A DNA stretch of 64,000 nt from positions 1 through 64,000 of the forward strand of contig SZWC01004799.1 of assembly GCA_023375785.1 (NCBI GenBank), given 5' to 3'. Under the pieces are notes generated by a model. The model had not been told where the DNA came from. It did not search any database and worked only from the letters and a program-made list of their open reading frames with translations. The translations under genes were made by a program, and so were the position numbers. Below, in pieces: positions 43,201-52,390 of this stretch. Source of the DNA: Penium margaritaceum. Taxonomy: Eukaryota; Streptophyta; Zygnematophyceae; Desmidiales; Peniaceae. The stretch's first letter is position 1. The number at the start of each line of letters is the position of its first letter.

Positions 43201-43871
43201 CATGGAAGCAGTGCCGTACCAAGTAGCAGTTGGGAGCCTCATGTATGCAGCATTCGGCACGCACCTCGACATTAGCCAAGCAGTGGGAGTTCTTAGCAAA
43301 TTTTGCGCACATGTGGGCGTGCTGTATTGGGAGGCGGTCAAGCGCATGTTGTGCTACCTCCACAGCAGCACCAGCCTTTGCCTTGCCTTCAACGGCAACA
43401 ACAGCCCCATCCTCATCGGCTACAGCGATGCAGATTGGAAGGGTGACCTGGACACAAGGAGGTCAACCAGTGGGGTCGTGTTTGTGCTCGGGGGAGGTGC
43501 AATCAGCTGGAGGAGCAAGAAGCATGTGTGTCGCCCTCTCCACCACTGAAGCAGAGTACATCGCCTTGATTGAAGGAGAAAAGGAATTCGTGTGGCTACA
43601 TGAGCTGCTAGTAAGCCTTGGAAAGCAGCAGACCACAGCCACCACCATCTACTGTGACAACATGAGCACCATTGCTCTGACCAAGAACGCATAATTTCAT
43701 TCCTGCACCAAGAACATCGACCTACGATATCAATTCATCTGCGAGCTCGTGACAAAGCAGGTGGTGCAGATCAAGTTCTTCCCTTCAAGCATGATGCTGG
43801 CAGACTTCCTCACCAAGCCGCTGGCAGCGCACCGCTTCCAGCAGCTGAGGGGACAGTGCGGAATTGTGTGA
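43201..43871 (+). pseudogene. RT end and RNase H of Copia-5
   Basis: VPYQVAVGSLMYAAFGTHLD, then SQAVGVLSKF and the RNase H motifs IGYSDADWKGDLDTRRSTSG and GGGAISWRSKK. A frameshift near 43527 is followed by VALSTTEAEYIALIEGEKEF, YCDNMSTIALTKNA and a TAA at about 43692 (Gln expected), then LADFLTKPLAAHRFQQLRGQ and a terminal TGA at 43869-43871. Catalytic acidic residues of RNase H are present. Confidence 0.92.
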
Positions 43872-43882
43872 TTTTTTTTCTC

Positions 43883-43896
43883 GCAAAGTGGGAGAA
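43883..43896 (+). other. Polypurine tract of Copia-5
   Basis: Purine-rich GCAAAGTGGGAGAA directly before TGATGG of the 3' LTR. Confidence 0.75.
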
Positions 43897-44544
43897 TGAT
43901 GGATCTGAGGGTGCCAGACAGTAACAAGAATAGGTTGCTTGATATAAATCATCTGGCATGACAGTTGCATAGAGGATGTTTCACAGGTTCTAGGGCATTT
44001 TACGGAACTCAATTCGGAGTCCGTTTGAGTGAGGTGTGGATTTCCAAAGTTTGGAGATCATGGGTCGGGTTCAAGTGACAACCTGAGCACTTTAAACTCA
44101 AAAGGCGGCATGATTATTGGCCAGGATGGCTGAGAGCGGCCTTCCAGGAGAAAAGATGGCTGGAGGACCTCCAAGAGACTTGAAGGAAGGACCAGTCCAT
44201 GATTACTGGCCGTGCAGGTCGTGCGAAGACATAATTCTTATGTGTGACAAGGTAACTGCCGTTCATCCCGCTAGGCTAGGAGAGTGTGCTAGAGGGTCAT
44301 CTTTGACAGAGTGGATCTCAGTGCTCCCTTGGCCAAATGAGGCATACAAGGGCTAGTTAGGAAGTTGTGATGATGTACTTCACTCAAGATTCGATTCATA
44401 CATTTGCGTTCTCTGCAAACCTACATGTGCTTCCGTAATTTTTGTCTGTGCAACCTGCAACTCCCTCTCACAAACAGTTGGTCCTGCCTAGGCGACTCTT
44501 GGTGAGACTGATCACCTCCCTGAGGGCTGCCCCAGTTTCCATCA
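43897..44544 (+). repeat. Copia-5 3' LTR
   Basis: TGATGGATCTGAGGGTGCC to TTTCCATCA, 648 bp, followed by the GCAAT target duplication. Confidence 0.95.
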
Positions 44545-45720
44545 GCAATAGCAGCAGCATCAGCAGCAGCCGCAGCAGCACTAACACCCTGTAGGGTTTG
44601 TAGTCGGCCTTGTTGGCTCAACACATCTGCTAGCCACCATATGCCAGCAGCTCACAACGCTGACACAGCAGCTAGCGGCACTATAGCCACGGACATAGCT
44701 GCCACAGCAGCAATTGCTGTAGTAGCAACAGTAGCGGCAGCAACTTCAGTAGTCACCGCCCTTCCTTCCACCCGGGCATGCTACTCCCGCCGTTTCCCGT
44801 GCTACACAGTACATGGCGCAGTGGCATACCCTGTGCCAAAGGCATACTGTGTCTTTAGTCCTACGCCCCGCTCCCGGTACTGGCCGCACGCCAAAGGACA
44901 TCGAAAACCCGCCCCATCGCTCCAGGCTAGCGAGCAGTTCAGGAGCTTGGACCTTAGCTTTTGCATCTGGGCACAGGTTGAGGGCCTGTGGCCATACTAT
45001 GTCCTTCCCTATGACTCCACCTAGGCCGACCAGGTGTATGATGCTGGTCGCGCTGTACGTGCCCTTGTCCCCGTCACCCCTCCAGCTTCACGTCTTGCTC
45101 TCCAGCCCTTCCTCAATAACTTCTCCACTGGCAGCCTCCCTGATCCCGTAGCGGCGTGGCACATCCTCACGCGCCCTCATCACCTTTCCAGCAAGGCAAA
45201 GACCAGTCGCCTGCTTCAGGGGTTCAACTCTCTCCATATAGGGGAGACCGAGATGGTCACCTCCTAATAGAAGGGCGCAGAGGACATCCTTCGCTGCCTG
45301 GGAGACGCTCCACCACCCCCTCTATCTGTGCACCTCATCATCAAGCATGGCGCAACCAACGTGTTTGCCGGCGTCTTTGTCCATTACACCCTGGACATTC
45401 TCACTGTGATGGCTGCCAAGGACACCCTCATTCCCTGGGCATACGATCTCTTTCTCCCCATCAAAGAGGCTCGTTGGGAGTCCCGCATCCAGCGCACGGA
45501 GGCCCTTGCCTCTCTTGCCATCGCCTGGGTGGCTGTTGCCGCCTCCGCAGCAGCTGCAACCTCCAGCGCCTCATCATGCGACAAGAAGAAACATAGGGGT
45601 AAGAAGGGCAAGGAACCACAGTAGCAGTCGAGTGGATCCGGTGGCAACAACTTAGTCTGCCATAAGTATGGCCAGCCAAGACACGGATGGTACACATGTC
45701 TCTGCTCCCAATAGATGAGG
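44545..45720 (+). pseudogene. Gag of Copia-4, continued
   Basis: After the Gln/Ala-rich tract, Gag runs through several frames: LTTLTQQLAALP, SFCIWAQVEGLWPYYVLPYD (44947-45018), then ADQVYDAGRAVRALVPVTPP, PSITSPLAASLIP and NVFAGVFVHYTLDILTVMAA. The knuckle at 45658-45699 is CHKYGQPRHGWYTC: the second Cys is Tyr (TAT at 45667). In-frame TAG (45022, 45268) and TAA (45265) lie where Copia-7 keeps Gln or Trp at the latter two. 45721-46180 continues Ser/Pro-rich to the protease. Confidence 0.82.
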
Positions 45721-46180
45721 CATGCGTCATCACCACCATGCGTGAGCGCCGCCTCGTCACTGCTGCCGTGACTGTCGCTACTCCTGCTGTGTCCGCACTG
45801 CCCGCTCCTTTTCACCCTCTAACAGCTTAGCTATAGCATCATCCGCAGGCGTTGGCACCCGCTTTTCCGTTACCGATGCCTTCCTCCTCCTTCCCAAACT
45901 CTAGTGTCTTCACGCCGCAGTCCGTCTACTCCGTCGAGCCCTCCACTTGAAAGCGTCAATTAGAGCAGTTCATCACACTCCAGCTCAAAATGCCTCGCCC
46001 TCCTCCCCACGGAAGTGCGAGTTACGTTGTCGCTGGTCACCTTGCCCTGCCATACATGACAGAGTCTGAGCTGCGGTCATGCCCTGTACCTTCGTCCGTT
46101 CCATTCTTTGTTGTGCCCTCCCCACCTGCTCCTCTTCGTGATGATGTCACATGGCTGGACGACTGGCAGTCACAGTTTGC

Positions 46181-47690
46181 ACCCTGGTCCACCGCATCTG
46201 TGTCCCTCGCCCACTGCCATGTCACCATTAGCGACCTAGCAACACCGGTCTAGGATCCGGCCGAGACTTGGATCATCGACTCTGGGGCCACACATTACAT
46301 GATGGCCTCGCGCGAGGCCTTTCGTGTCCTTGGCCTTGTTAGCGATGTCTCTGGGGTTCAGACAAGCTCTGGTCAGGTTGCACCCATTTGTGGCATCGAT
46401 ATTGTTTGTTTCTGAGGCCCCGTAGGGGATGTCTTTGTGTCTAATGTCCTTTTCATCCCTGGTCTTCAGCTCAGCCTCCTGTCCTTCACTGCCCTTGACC
46501 GCATGAGCATGGACGTACTACACTCGTGTGGTGTTGGTATTGTGTTGTTGCGTCTGCCCGGTCATGTCGTCTTGCATGCCACCACCCGTGGCAACTTGTG
46601 GCACATGCCGCGCTTGTCTACTTCTCCCTCTGTCCCCTCCCCACTGGCCGACACAGGCCACGTGTTTGTTACTAGCACACTCTCTCCACAACATACACGT
46701 CTCCTCCACTGCCACCTGTGTCACGTCAACAGCGTGCTCCGCATGCAGCCTGCCACGGGTCCTGGCCCAACCTCCTTTCGACTTCCGTGTCCCACGGAGT
46801 ACATTGAGTGCACTCAGGGGAAGATGCATCGGTCCACCTACCCCTTGTTCTCCTCACTTGCGTACGCCCCGCTAAACTTGGTCCACTCTGATTTCATGGG
46901 TCCCCTCCTGACAGAGTTCGTCGGGGAGCACGGATTCTATGTCATGACCCTCACTGACAACGACTCTCGTTGCCGTTGGGTCTTCTGTCTTTGAAAAACA
47001 AAGTGATGTCGCCCCCACCATTCGCGACTGACTCGTCTGTGCTAAGCACGAGTGTGGTTACCCTCTCTGCCGCTTCCGCTCTGATCACAGTGGCGAGTTT
47101 ATGAGGGAGAACACACTATTCCTCGCCTCCCGTGGCATCCAGCATAAGACGTCGACGCCTTACACGCCAGCCCCGAATGGCGTCTCTGAGCGATGGAACC
47201 ACACCATGGCCGACGCTATCCGCACCATGCGCGTCGAGTCTGCTCTCTTTCCGATGGCCTCTACTTCAAGGCCATGACCTACATGACGTGGGTCTAGAAC
47301 CGCTTTCCCCACGGACATCTTCCCCGTCAGTCCACATCGTACCAGCACTGGAGTGGCAAGAGCGCCGACCTCCGGCCAGCTCGCGTATGATGCTGCGTAG
47401 CCATCGCGTGGCTGCTTACCCCACACAAAGGTAGCAAACTAGACCCTCGCAACTGTCCCTGCACCTTCTTTGGCATCTTGTGTTAGTCAAAGGCATGGTG
47501 CTTCTGGGATCCATCCCAGCACTCCATCGTCAAGCCCCAAGAAGCCCTCTTCTTTTAGGACCTGTTTCTCCACGACCTCGTTTGCTCCGGTGCGTCGATG
47601 TCCCTCCCGTCACGTGGAGGAGTGATGGGTCCGTCCTCCGTTCAACCGCGTCTGGGCGTCACATCGTCAACGCTCGCCAGCACCTCTTCG
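46181..47690 (+). pseudogene. Protease and integrase of Copia-4
   Basis: Protease ETWIIDSGATHYMM with an intact DSGA. A TGA near 46413 falls where Copia-7 has Arg. Integrase: RLLHCHLCHVNS; the zinc Cys pair reads YIEC where Copia-7 has CIYC; catalytic residues Asp (LVHSDFMGP), Asp (FRSDHSGEF) and Glu (NGVSERWN) are all still encoded. Stops: W to TGA (about 47029), W to TAG (about 47295), Q to TAG (about 47484). A frameshift lies near 47245. The C terminus reads KAWCFWDPSQHSIVKPQEAL. Confidence 0.88.
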
Positions 47691-47693
47691 CCG

Positions 47694-48200
47694 GCTGCCT
47701 CGTATGTGTCCGCCAGCCCCTCCGGGCCTGCTTCCCCATCTACGTCCGCTTGCACCTCTGCACCGGCTACCCGATTCGTGTCCGCCAGCCCCTCCGGGTC
47801 AGCTACCCCATCTGCATCCGCTGGCACCTCTGCGTCGGATGCCCCATCCGTGTACCCCATCCCCTCCAAGCCAGCTACCCCATCTGCGTGCGCTGGCACC
47901 TGTGCACCGGCTGCCCCCTCCGTGTCCACCAGCCCCTCTGGGCCAGCTCCCCCTTTACGTCCGCTGGCACCAATGCACCGGCTGCCCCGTCCGTGTCCGC
48001 CAGCCCCTCCGAGCCAGCTGCCCCATCTGCGTCCGCTGGTACCTCTGCGCCGGCCGCCGCGTCCGTGTCCGCCAGCCGCTCTAGGCCAGCTGCCCCATCT
48101 GCGTCCATTAGCACCTCTACACCGGCCGTCCCGTCCGTGTTTTCCAGCCCCTCCGGGTCAAGTGCTCCATTTGTGTCCGCTGGCACATCCAATCCGGTTA
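47694..48200 (+). repeat. 72-bp (2 x 36) repeats in the IN-RT linker of Copia-4
   Basis: About seven units of 72 bp (24 codons) encode VSASPSGPASPSTSACTSAP and variants, rich in Ser, Ala and Pro. All three plus frames stay open for long distances (254 and 280 codons), and the frame shifts within the array near 47945. Confidence 0.9.
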
Positions 48201-49660
48201 CCTCGTCCGCGCCAGCACGCTACACACGTGGCCCAGGTGAGAGTATCCGACACCGACCGTCAGCGAGCACACAAACCGTCGGCTCTTGCCCCATCTTGCC
48301 ACGACCCTGTGTCACCCAATGAGGTTCTCTGTCTCTTGAAAGACCCACTCCCACAGTCGTGAGTGAGTTGAGTCGTGATTTGGGACCCTGGCACCAAAGC
48401 GCTTGGCTTGGCCACTTTGGCAGTCATCACTCACCTACATCCAGGGTCAGCCTTGGGCTACGCCATGCTCCATCAGGAGCATCAACATGCCTTCACAGCC
48501 ATGCTCACACGTACACCACCTGGGGCGCGAGACGTGCACGCTCTCATTATCGGACCCATGGAACACCCAAAGGATCCATGCACCCTACGTGAGGCTGAGG
48601 TGTCTCCTGAGGCCGCACACTGGGAGGCTCCATGCCCCGACGAGCTCGCCGCCATTCGGCAACATTAGGTGTATGAGCTTGTCGACCTTCCCCTCGGCCG
48701 AAAGGCCATCGGCGCCAAGTGGGTCCTTCGGCGCAAGTGGAAGCTAGACAGGTCCCTGGACAAGTACAAGGCCGGACTTACGGCCAAGGGGTTTGCTCAA
48801 ATCCCTTGGATCAACTATGACCAGTTTCTTGCCCCGGTAGGTGGTTCTCCACTAGCCGAGCGTTGTTCAGCCCAGTTTCCTAGCATGCGTGGGAGTTGTA
48901 TCAGATGGATGTGAGCAACACCTTTCACCATGGCTCACCGGAAGGCAAGGGGCTCTGCATGAAACAGCCTCCAGGCTTCACTGATGGCTCCGACAAGGTC
49001 TGGAAGCTCCGGAATTCCCTCTATGGCCTGAAGTCGTCACCCCACTGCTGGAATCAGGAGACCAGTCGTGCGCTTCTTGGTAGCGACCTCCTTTGCAGCA
49101 CTACCGACCCCATAGTGTTCATCGGTCCGCAAGGCCAGACCTTTGTCGCTGTCCTGGTCTACGGCCACGACCTGCTCATCACGTCACTCAATGTAGCTAC
49201 CATCCAGCAGGTCAAGGACCTGTTGCATGCCGCCTACCAGATGAAGGACCTCGGGTCCGCTAGAGTCTTTCTGGGCATGGAGCTTGAGCATGATCGCTCC
49301 ATGGTTGTCCTGTACGTCCATCAGGCTGCCTACGTCCTAACCTTGTGAGGGCGCTTCGCTCAGGACCTGTCCCTTATGCTGAGAGCATCCTCACACATGT
49401 CACCCGATGGGCAGGCGAAGTTGAAGAGCTCCAATCTAGCCATTGTGGGGGAGCTAGTAGACATGACCACGTATCTAGGTGTCACTGATGTTCTTGGCAA
49501 TGACGACGCGACCGGACGTTGCGATCGTCGTCAACCTAACAGCCCAGTTCTCTCAGGAAGCGCGTCACCTCCACTTCAAAGCTGCGGTTTGAGTACTGCG
49601 CTATGTTTTCTTGACCCCACAACGAGGCCTCATGTTCTGTCGACAGCCATCCATTGTTGC
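48201..49660 (+). pseudogene. RT of Copia-4
   Basis: LGLATLAVITHLHPG then LREAEVSPEAAHWEAPCPDE, ELVDLPLGRKAIGAKWVLRR, YKAGLTAKGFAQIPWINYDQ, YQMDVSNTFHHG, KQPPGFTDGSDKVWKLRNSL and the catalytic box YGHD (for YVDD) at about 49161. MKDLGSARVFLGMELEHDRS follows. A deletion or shift lies at about 48890. After 49350 the frame decays (SSNLAIVGELVDMTTYLGV, TRPDVAIVVNL). The palm Asp residues are not intact. Confidence 0.87.
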
Positions 49661-49994
49661 GGTAGGCTATACTGACAGTGACTCGGCCGGAAGTCCGGGC
49701 GGTAAGAGTCATACTGGCTAGATCTCTCTTGTTGGCGGCATGGCTGTATCGGAGCGCAGCGGCAAGCAAAGTTGCATTGCACGCAGCATTACTAAAGCTC
49801 AGTATGTGGCCCTTGGTTCTGGCGCATGTGAGACTGTGTGGTTTTGTTGCCTGTTGTCCGAGTTGCGTCAGTCAGTCCACTCCACCGCGTTGCACTGTGA
49901 AAATGAGAGTGTCATGGCCATTTCTGACAATGAAGGCGTGCATCACACTCGCATAAAGCACATCAATGTCAAGCATCACTATGAGCGTTCATTG
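49661..49994 (+). pseudogene. RNase H of Copia-4, split by a solo LTR (continues 50978-51107)
   Basis: AVSERSGKQSCIARSITKAQ, YVALGSGACETVWFCCLLSE, LHCENESVMAISDNEGVHHT and IKHINVKHHYERSL run to 49994. After the insert the frame continues LHDGSISIVWIETAWHLDD then FLTKALKRESFKKAVSMVGV to about 51107. TEAEY is changed to TKAQY. Confidence 0.88.
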
Positions 49995-50977
49995 TGTCAG
50001 GATGGAATCCGCGTGGTGTGGTCCCGACGTTTGTCTGATCATCTCTAGTCGTTCATGTCTACTGTTTTTTGGCGAAACTGAGACTGAGCGTGAGCTTTCT
50101 GGTCGCCTCATGCTATGAGAGCAGGAATTTAGAGACAATCAGTTTGCGAAGGGAATAACGTTGTTTTGCGTTTTGGTTTTTTAGCATGGACATGATCACA
50201 ACATTCATAGGACTAGTCATGAGCTTTCTCATGCACCAAACCGCGTGCAATTTGGCCAAGCATAGCCAAAGTTATGCTTGTCGAAGCGCAGGTCTCACCC
50301 ACCACAGTAATGCCTAACGCCTCCATGGCGTGCACACGTCGTGGCGCCTTCCTTCACGTGTGAAGCACCTTTCCCAAGGCGTAGGTCCTCTTGCACGTGG
50401 TGTAGGGGTCTCCTGCACTGTTTCCATGCACCCTACCCACTTTTGGGTCGAGTTTAGTGATGGGGTGTGATGAGGTTCGAAACCTGTCCGCGGACTTGCA
50501 GTCAGAATTTTGACTGAGTAACAAAACGTACTACTGAGTTTCGGAAGCCGAGCCATGATTTTGGCTAAGTCCCTCAGTAACAACCTGCACTACTGGATCC
50601 GGTGGATGATCCACCTGATCAGGTGGATTATCCACCGGACGCCTTGGCAGGCCTTCCGGAGCAATTTCTCCAGATGGTATGTTTGTTACTCAATCCGGTC
50701 GATTATCCACCGGATTTCGAGTCGCAGCCGGCTCCCAGAGTCGCTGCGCACACCCCAACTTTGGAAGGCCATATCTCCCTCGATACTTGTCCGATTCCGG
50801 CAAAACAGCTTCGACCGGATTCAGCGACTTGTCAACTTTAAGGGACAATCATCCATTTTAGGATTTGAGCAATCCTTGAGTCGCCAGATCCGCCGGAGTG
50901 CAGTTACCAATTTCTGGCGGCTCGTCGGCGCCTCCCGGCGCCACTCTTGGGCATGCGCAAGGGGTAATTTTTCAACA
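49995..50977. mobile_element. NA-2 solo LTR in the RNase H of Copia-4
   Basis: 983 bp, TGTCAGGATGG to TTTTTCAACA, flanked by exact CATTG copies (49990-49994 and 50978-50982). Removing it restores a continuous RNase H frame. Its ends in reverse complement match 17261-18586. It contains a nested palindrome at 50598-50639. No internal coding; an 89-codon minus frame (50314-50583) is open. Confidence 0.9.
50598..50639. repeat. 42-bp palindrome centred on TGATCA
   Basis: TCCGGTGGATgATCCACC, TGATCA, then GGTGGATtATCCACCGGA: near-perfect over 42 bases, each half itself a palindrome. A diverged third unit, ATCCGGTCGATTATCC then ACCGGAT, lies at 50693-50715. The related copy has CCGGTGAAtcatgTTCACCGG near 17590-17610. 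Confidence 0.85.
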
Positions 50978-51107
50978 CATTGTTGCATGACGGCAGCATC
51001 AGCATTGTGTGGATTGAGACAGCATGGCATTTGGATGACTTCTTGACAAAGGCACTGAAGCGTGAATCGTTCAAGAAGGCTGTGAGTATGGTTGGTGTAC
51101 GTCCGTG

Positions 51108-51109
51108 AG

Positions 51110-51142
<33 letters not shown>

Positions 51143-51259
51143 NNNNNNNNNNNNNNNNNNNNNNNNNNNNNNNNNNNNNNNNNNNNNNNNNNNNNNNNNN
51201 NNNNNNNNNNNNNNNNNNNNNNNNNNNNNNNNNNNNNNNNNNNNNNNNNNNNNNNNNNN

Positions 51260-51334
<75 letters not shown>
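51108..51334 (+). repeat. (CT)n array with an assembly gap
   Basis: CT dinucleotides on both sides of 117 undetermined bases (51143-51259). The array lies between the RNase H end and the purine tract of Copia-4. The true length is unknown. Confidence 0.95.
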
Positions 51335-51338
<4 letters not shown>

Positions 51339-51403
51339 CTCTCCACCCCTGTCCGCTTGGTCTCTTTGTTCTTTGCTTGTCTATCTGCACTGCCCCTATG
51401 AGT

Positions 51404-51413
51404 CATGGGGGAG
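51404..51413 (+). other. Polypurine tract of Copia-4
   Basis: CATGGGGGAG directly before TGTTGG. Confidence 0.85.
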
Positions 51414-52218
51414 TGTTGGTTTTCACAAACCAATCTTTGTAATCTGTTGTGTCCTCCCGGCTTGTGTACATCGGCGTGCAAGTGAACGACAACGAGACGC
51501 GACGCTGTTGGAGTGTCTTCTGGTGGAGCCGACGCACACTAAGGCCTACACGCATTTTGCTGGAGCCTCCTCCCTCCAACGTGCTCAGCTCCATTGGTAG
51601 CCCTCCTCGTCAGTCGTGCCGCTGGTAGTCACTATTGCTGCATATGCTGTCTGCACTCATCCAATGCTGAATCTGGATGCGTTGTTGCATCTGTAGCGCC
51701 ATGTTCTACTTAGGGTCCAAGTTTCATATTATTTGGGCACTGTTTTGACCGGGAACTAGCATAACTCATTGCTGTTCTTTTTCTAGGCGATTCAGACCAC
51801 GCGACTGCATTTGCAGTGTGCATGTTATGGTATGGTCCAGTTTTCAGGCAAAACGGATGACGCCCGGGTTTTGGGCTGTCAGCTGTCTGGCAAAGAAATC
51901 CGTGCCTGCCAGAAAAAAGGTCATTTTTCTGATTGGCTTAAAATCTGAGTGATAAGCTCTACAAAGCAAGGGGGGGGGGAGCTAGAACTTGGAGGGGTCT
52001 CCCATTGTTGCTCATTTTTACTTCCTAATCATTCATTTCTAGTTTTCAGATGTTCTCTGGCGCTTACTATGGCGCACGCATTTCTGAGTAACAACACTTG
52101 AGCTCTCAGACTTTGCCTCTAGTGTAACACACTGAGGGGGCAGCCTAAGCAACGAGCGTGGGTTCCCGCACGCTGCATCAACAACGCTACTGCCCCAACC
52201 TGCTGCGTTAGGTTTTCA
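51414..52218 (+). repeat. Copia-4 3' LTR
   Basis: 805 bp, TGTTGGTTTTCAC to GTTTTCA, collinear with 36654-37494. Confidence 0.92.
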
Positions 52219-52390
52219 AGCTAAGACTACCGGCGGCACACCGCCGACCGGTTTGGTTCAACCCCGGGGTGGCATACCACTCTCAACCCTTTTCTATGTC
52301 CTTGAGCTTGTTGCATCCATGGCTTTAGTGTGCATACCTGGCTTCCATGCATGCTGAGCGGACTAAACAGGCAATTCGTGACTACCTACA
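52219..52390 (+). repeat. Copia-3 3' LTR, part 2
   Basis: Matches 28205-28438 (ACCGGCGGCAC, CCTTGAGCTTGT.GCATCCATGG) and ends CTACCTACA directly before AGTCA. Confidence 0.85.

Larger units (their letters stand above)
39465..44544 (+). mobile_element. Copia-5, complete-ended copia element (5080 bp)
   Basis: LTRs of 642 and 648 bp, TG...CA, with an exact GCAAT target duplication (39460-39464 and 44545-44549). Primer site, Gag-pol and purine tract are all in place. It is inserted in the triplet array of Copia-4. By eye the first 130 bp of the LTRs differ at about 15 positions. Pol carries stops, frameshifts and an RT deletion-inversion, so it is dead. Confidence 0.96.
36654..52218 (+). mobile_element. 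Copia-4, copia element inside the Copia-3 LTR
   Basis: LTRs at 36654-37494 and 51414-52218, a primer site, a long leader, Gag, protease, integrase, repeat linker, RT, RNase H and a purine tract, all in plus orientation. AAGCT occurs at 36650-36654 and again at 52218-52222, overlapping the terminal T and A of the element, consistent with a five-base target duplication. Copia-5 and a solo LTR are nested inside it. Same family as Copia-7. Confidence 0.9.
27785..52390 (+). mobile_element. Copia-3, copia element holding the nested stack
   Basis: 5' LTR at 27785, 3' LTR in two pieces (36208-36653 and 52219-52390), ending CTACA. The five-base target duplication AGTCA (27780-27784 and 52391-52395) is exact. 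Between these lie a long leader, Gag, remnants of protease and integrase, RT and RNase H, in plus orientation. The span includes Copia-4 in the 3' LTR and a solo LTR at about 31979-32697. Its own length without inserts is about 8.3 kb. I see no tRNA-Met primer site after the 5' LTR. Confidence 0.87.

Noticed and set aside
40206-43871. Copia-5 Gag-pol as an active element
   Set aside because: It has in-frame stops, several frameshifts and a deleted and partly inverted RT, although LTRs, PBS and target duplication are complete.
47480-48362. 280- and 254-codon frames as Pro/Ala-rich cell-wall protein genes
   Set aside because: They are translations of the 72-bp linker array within Copia-4 pol, flanked in order by integrase and RT.
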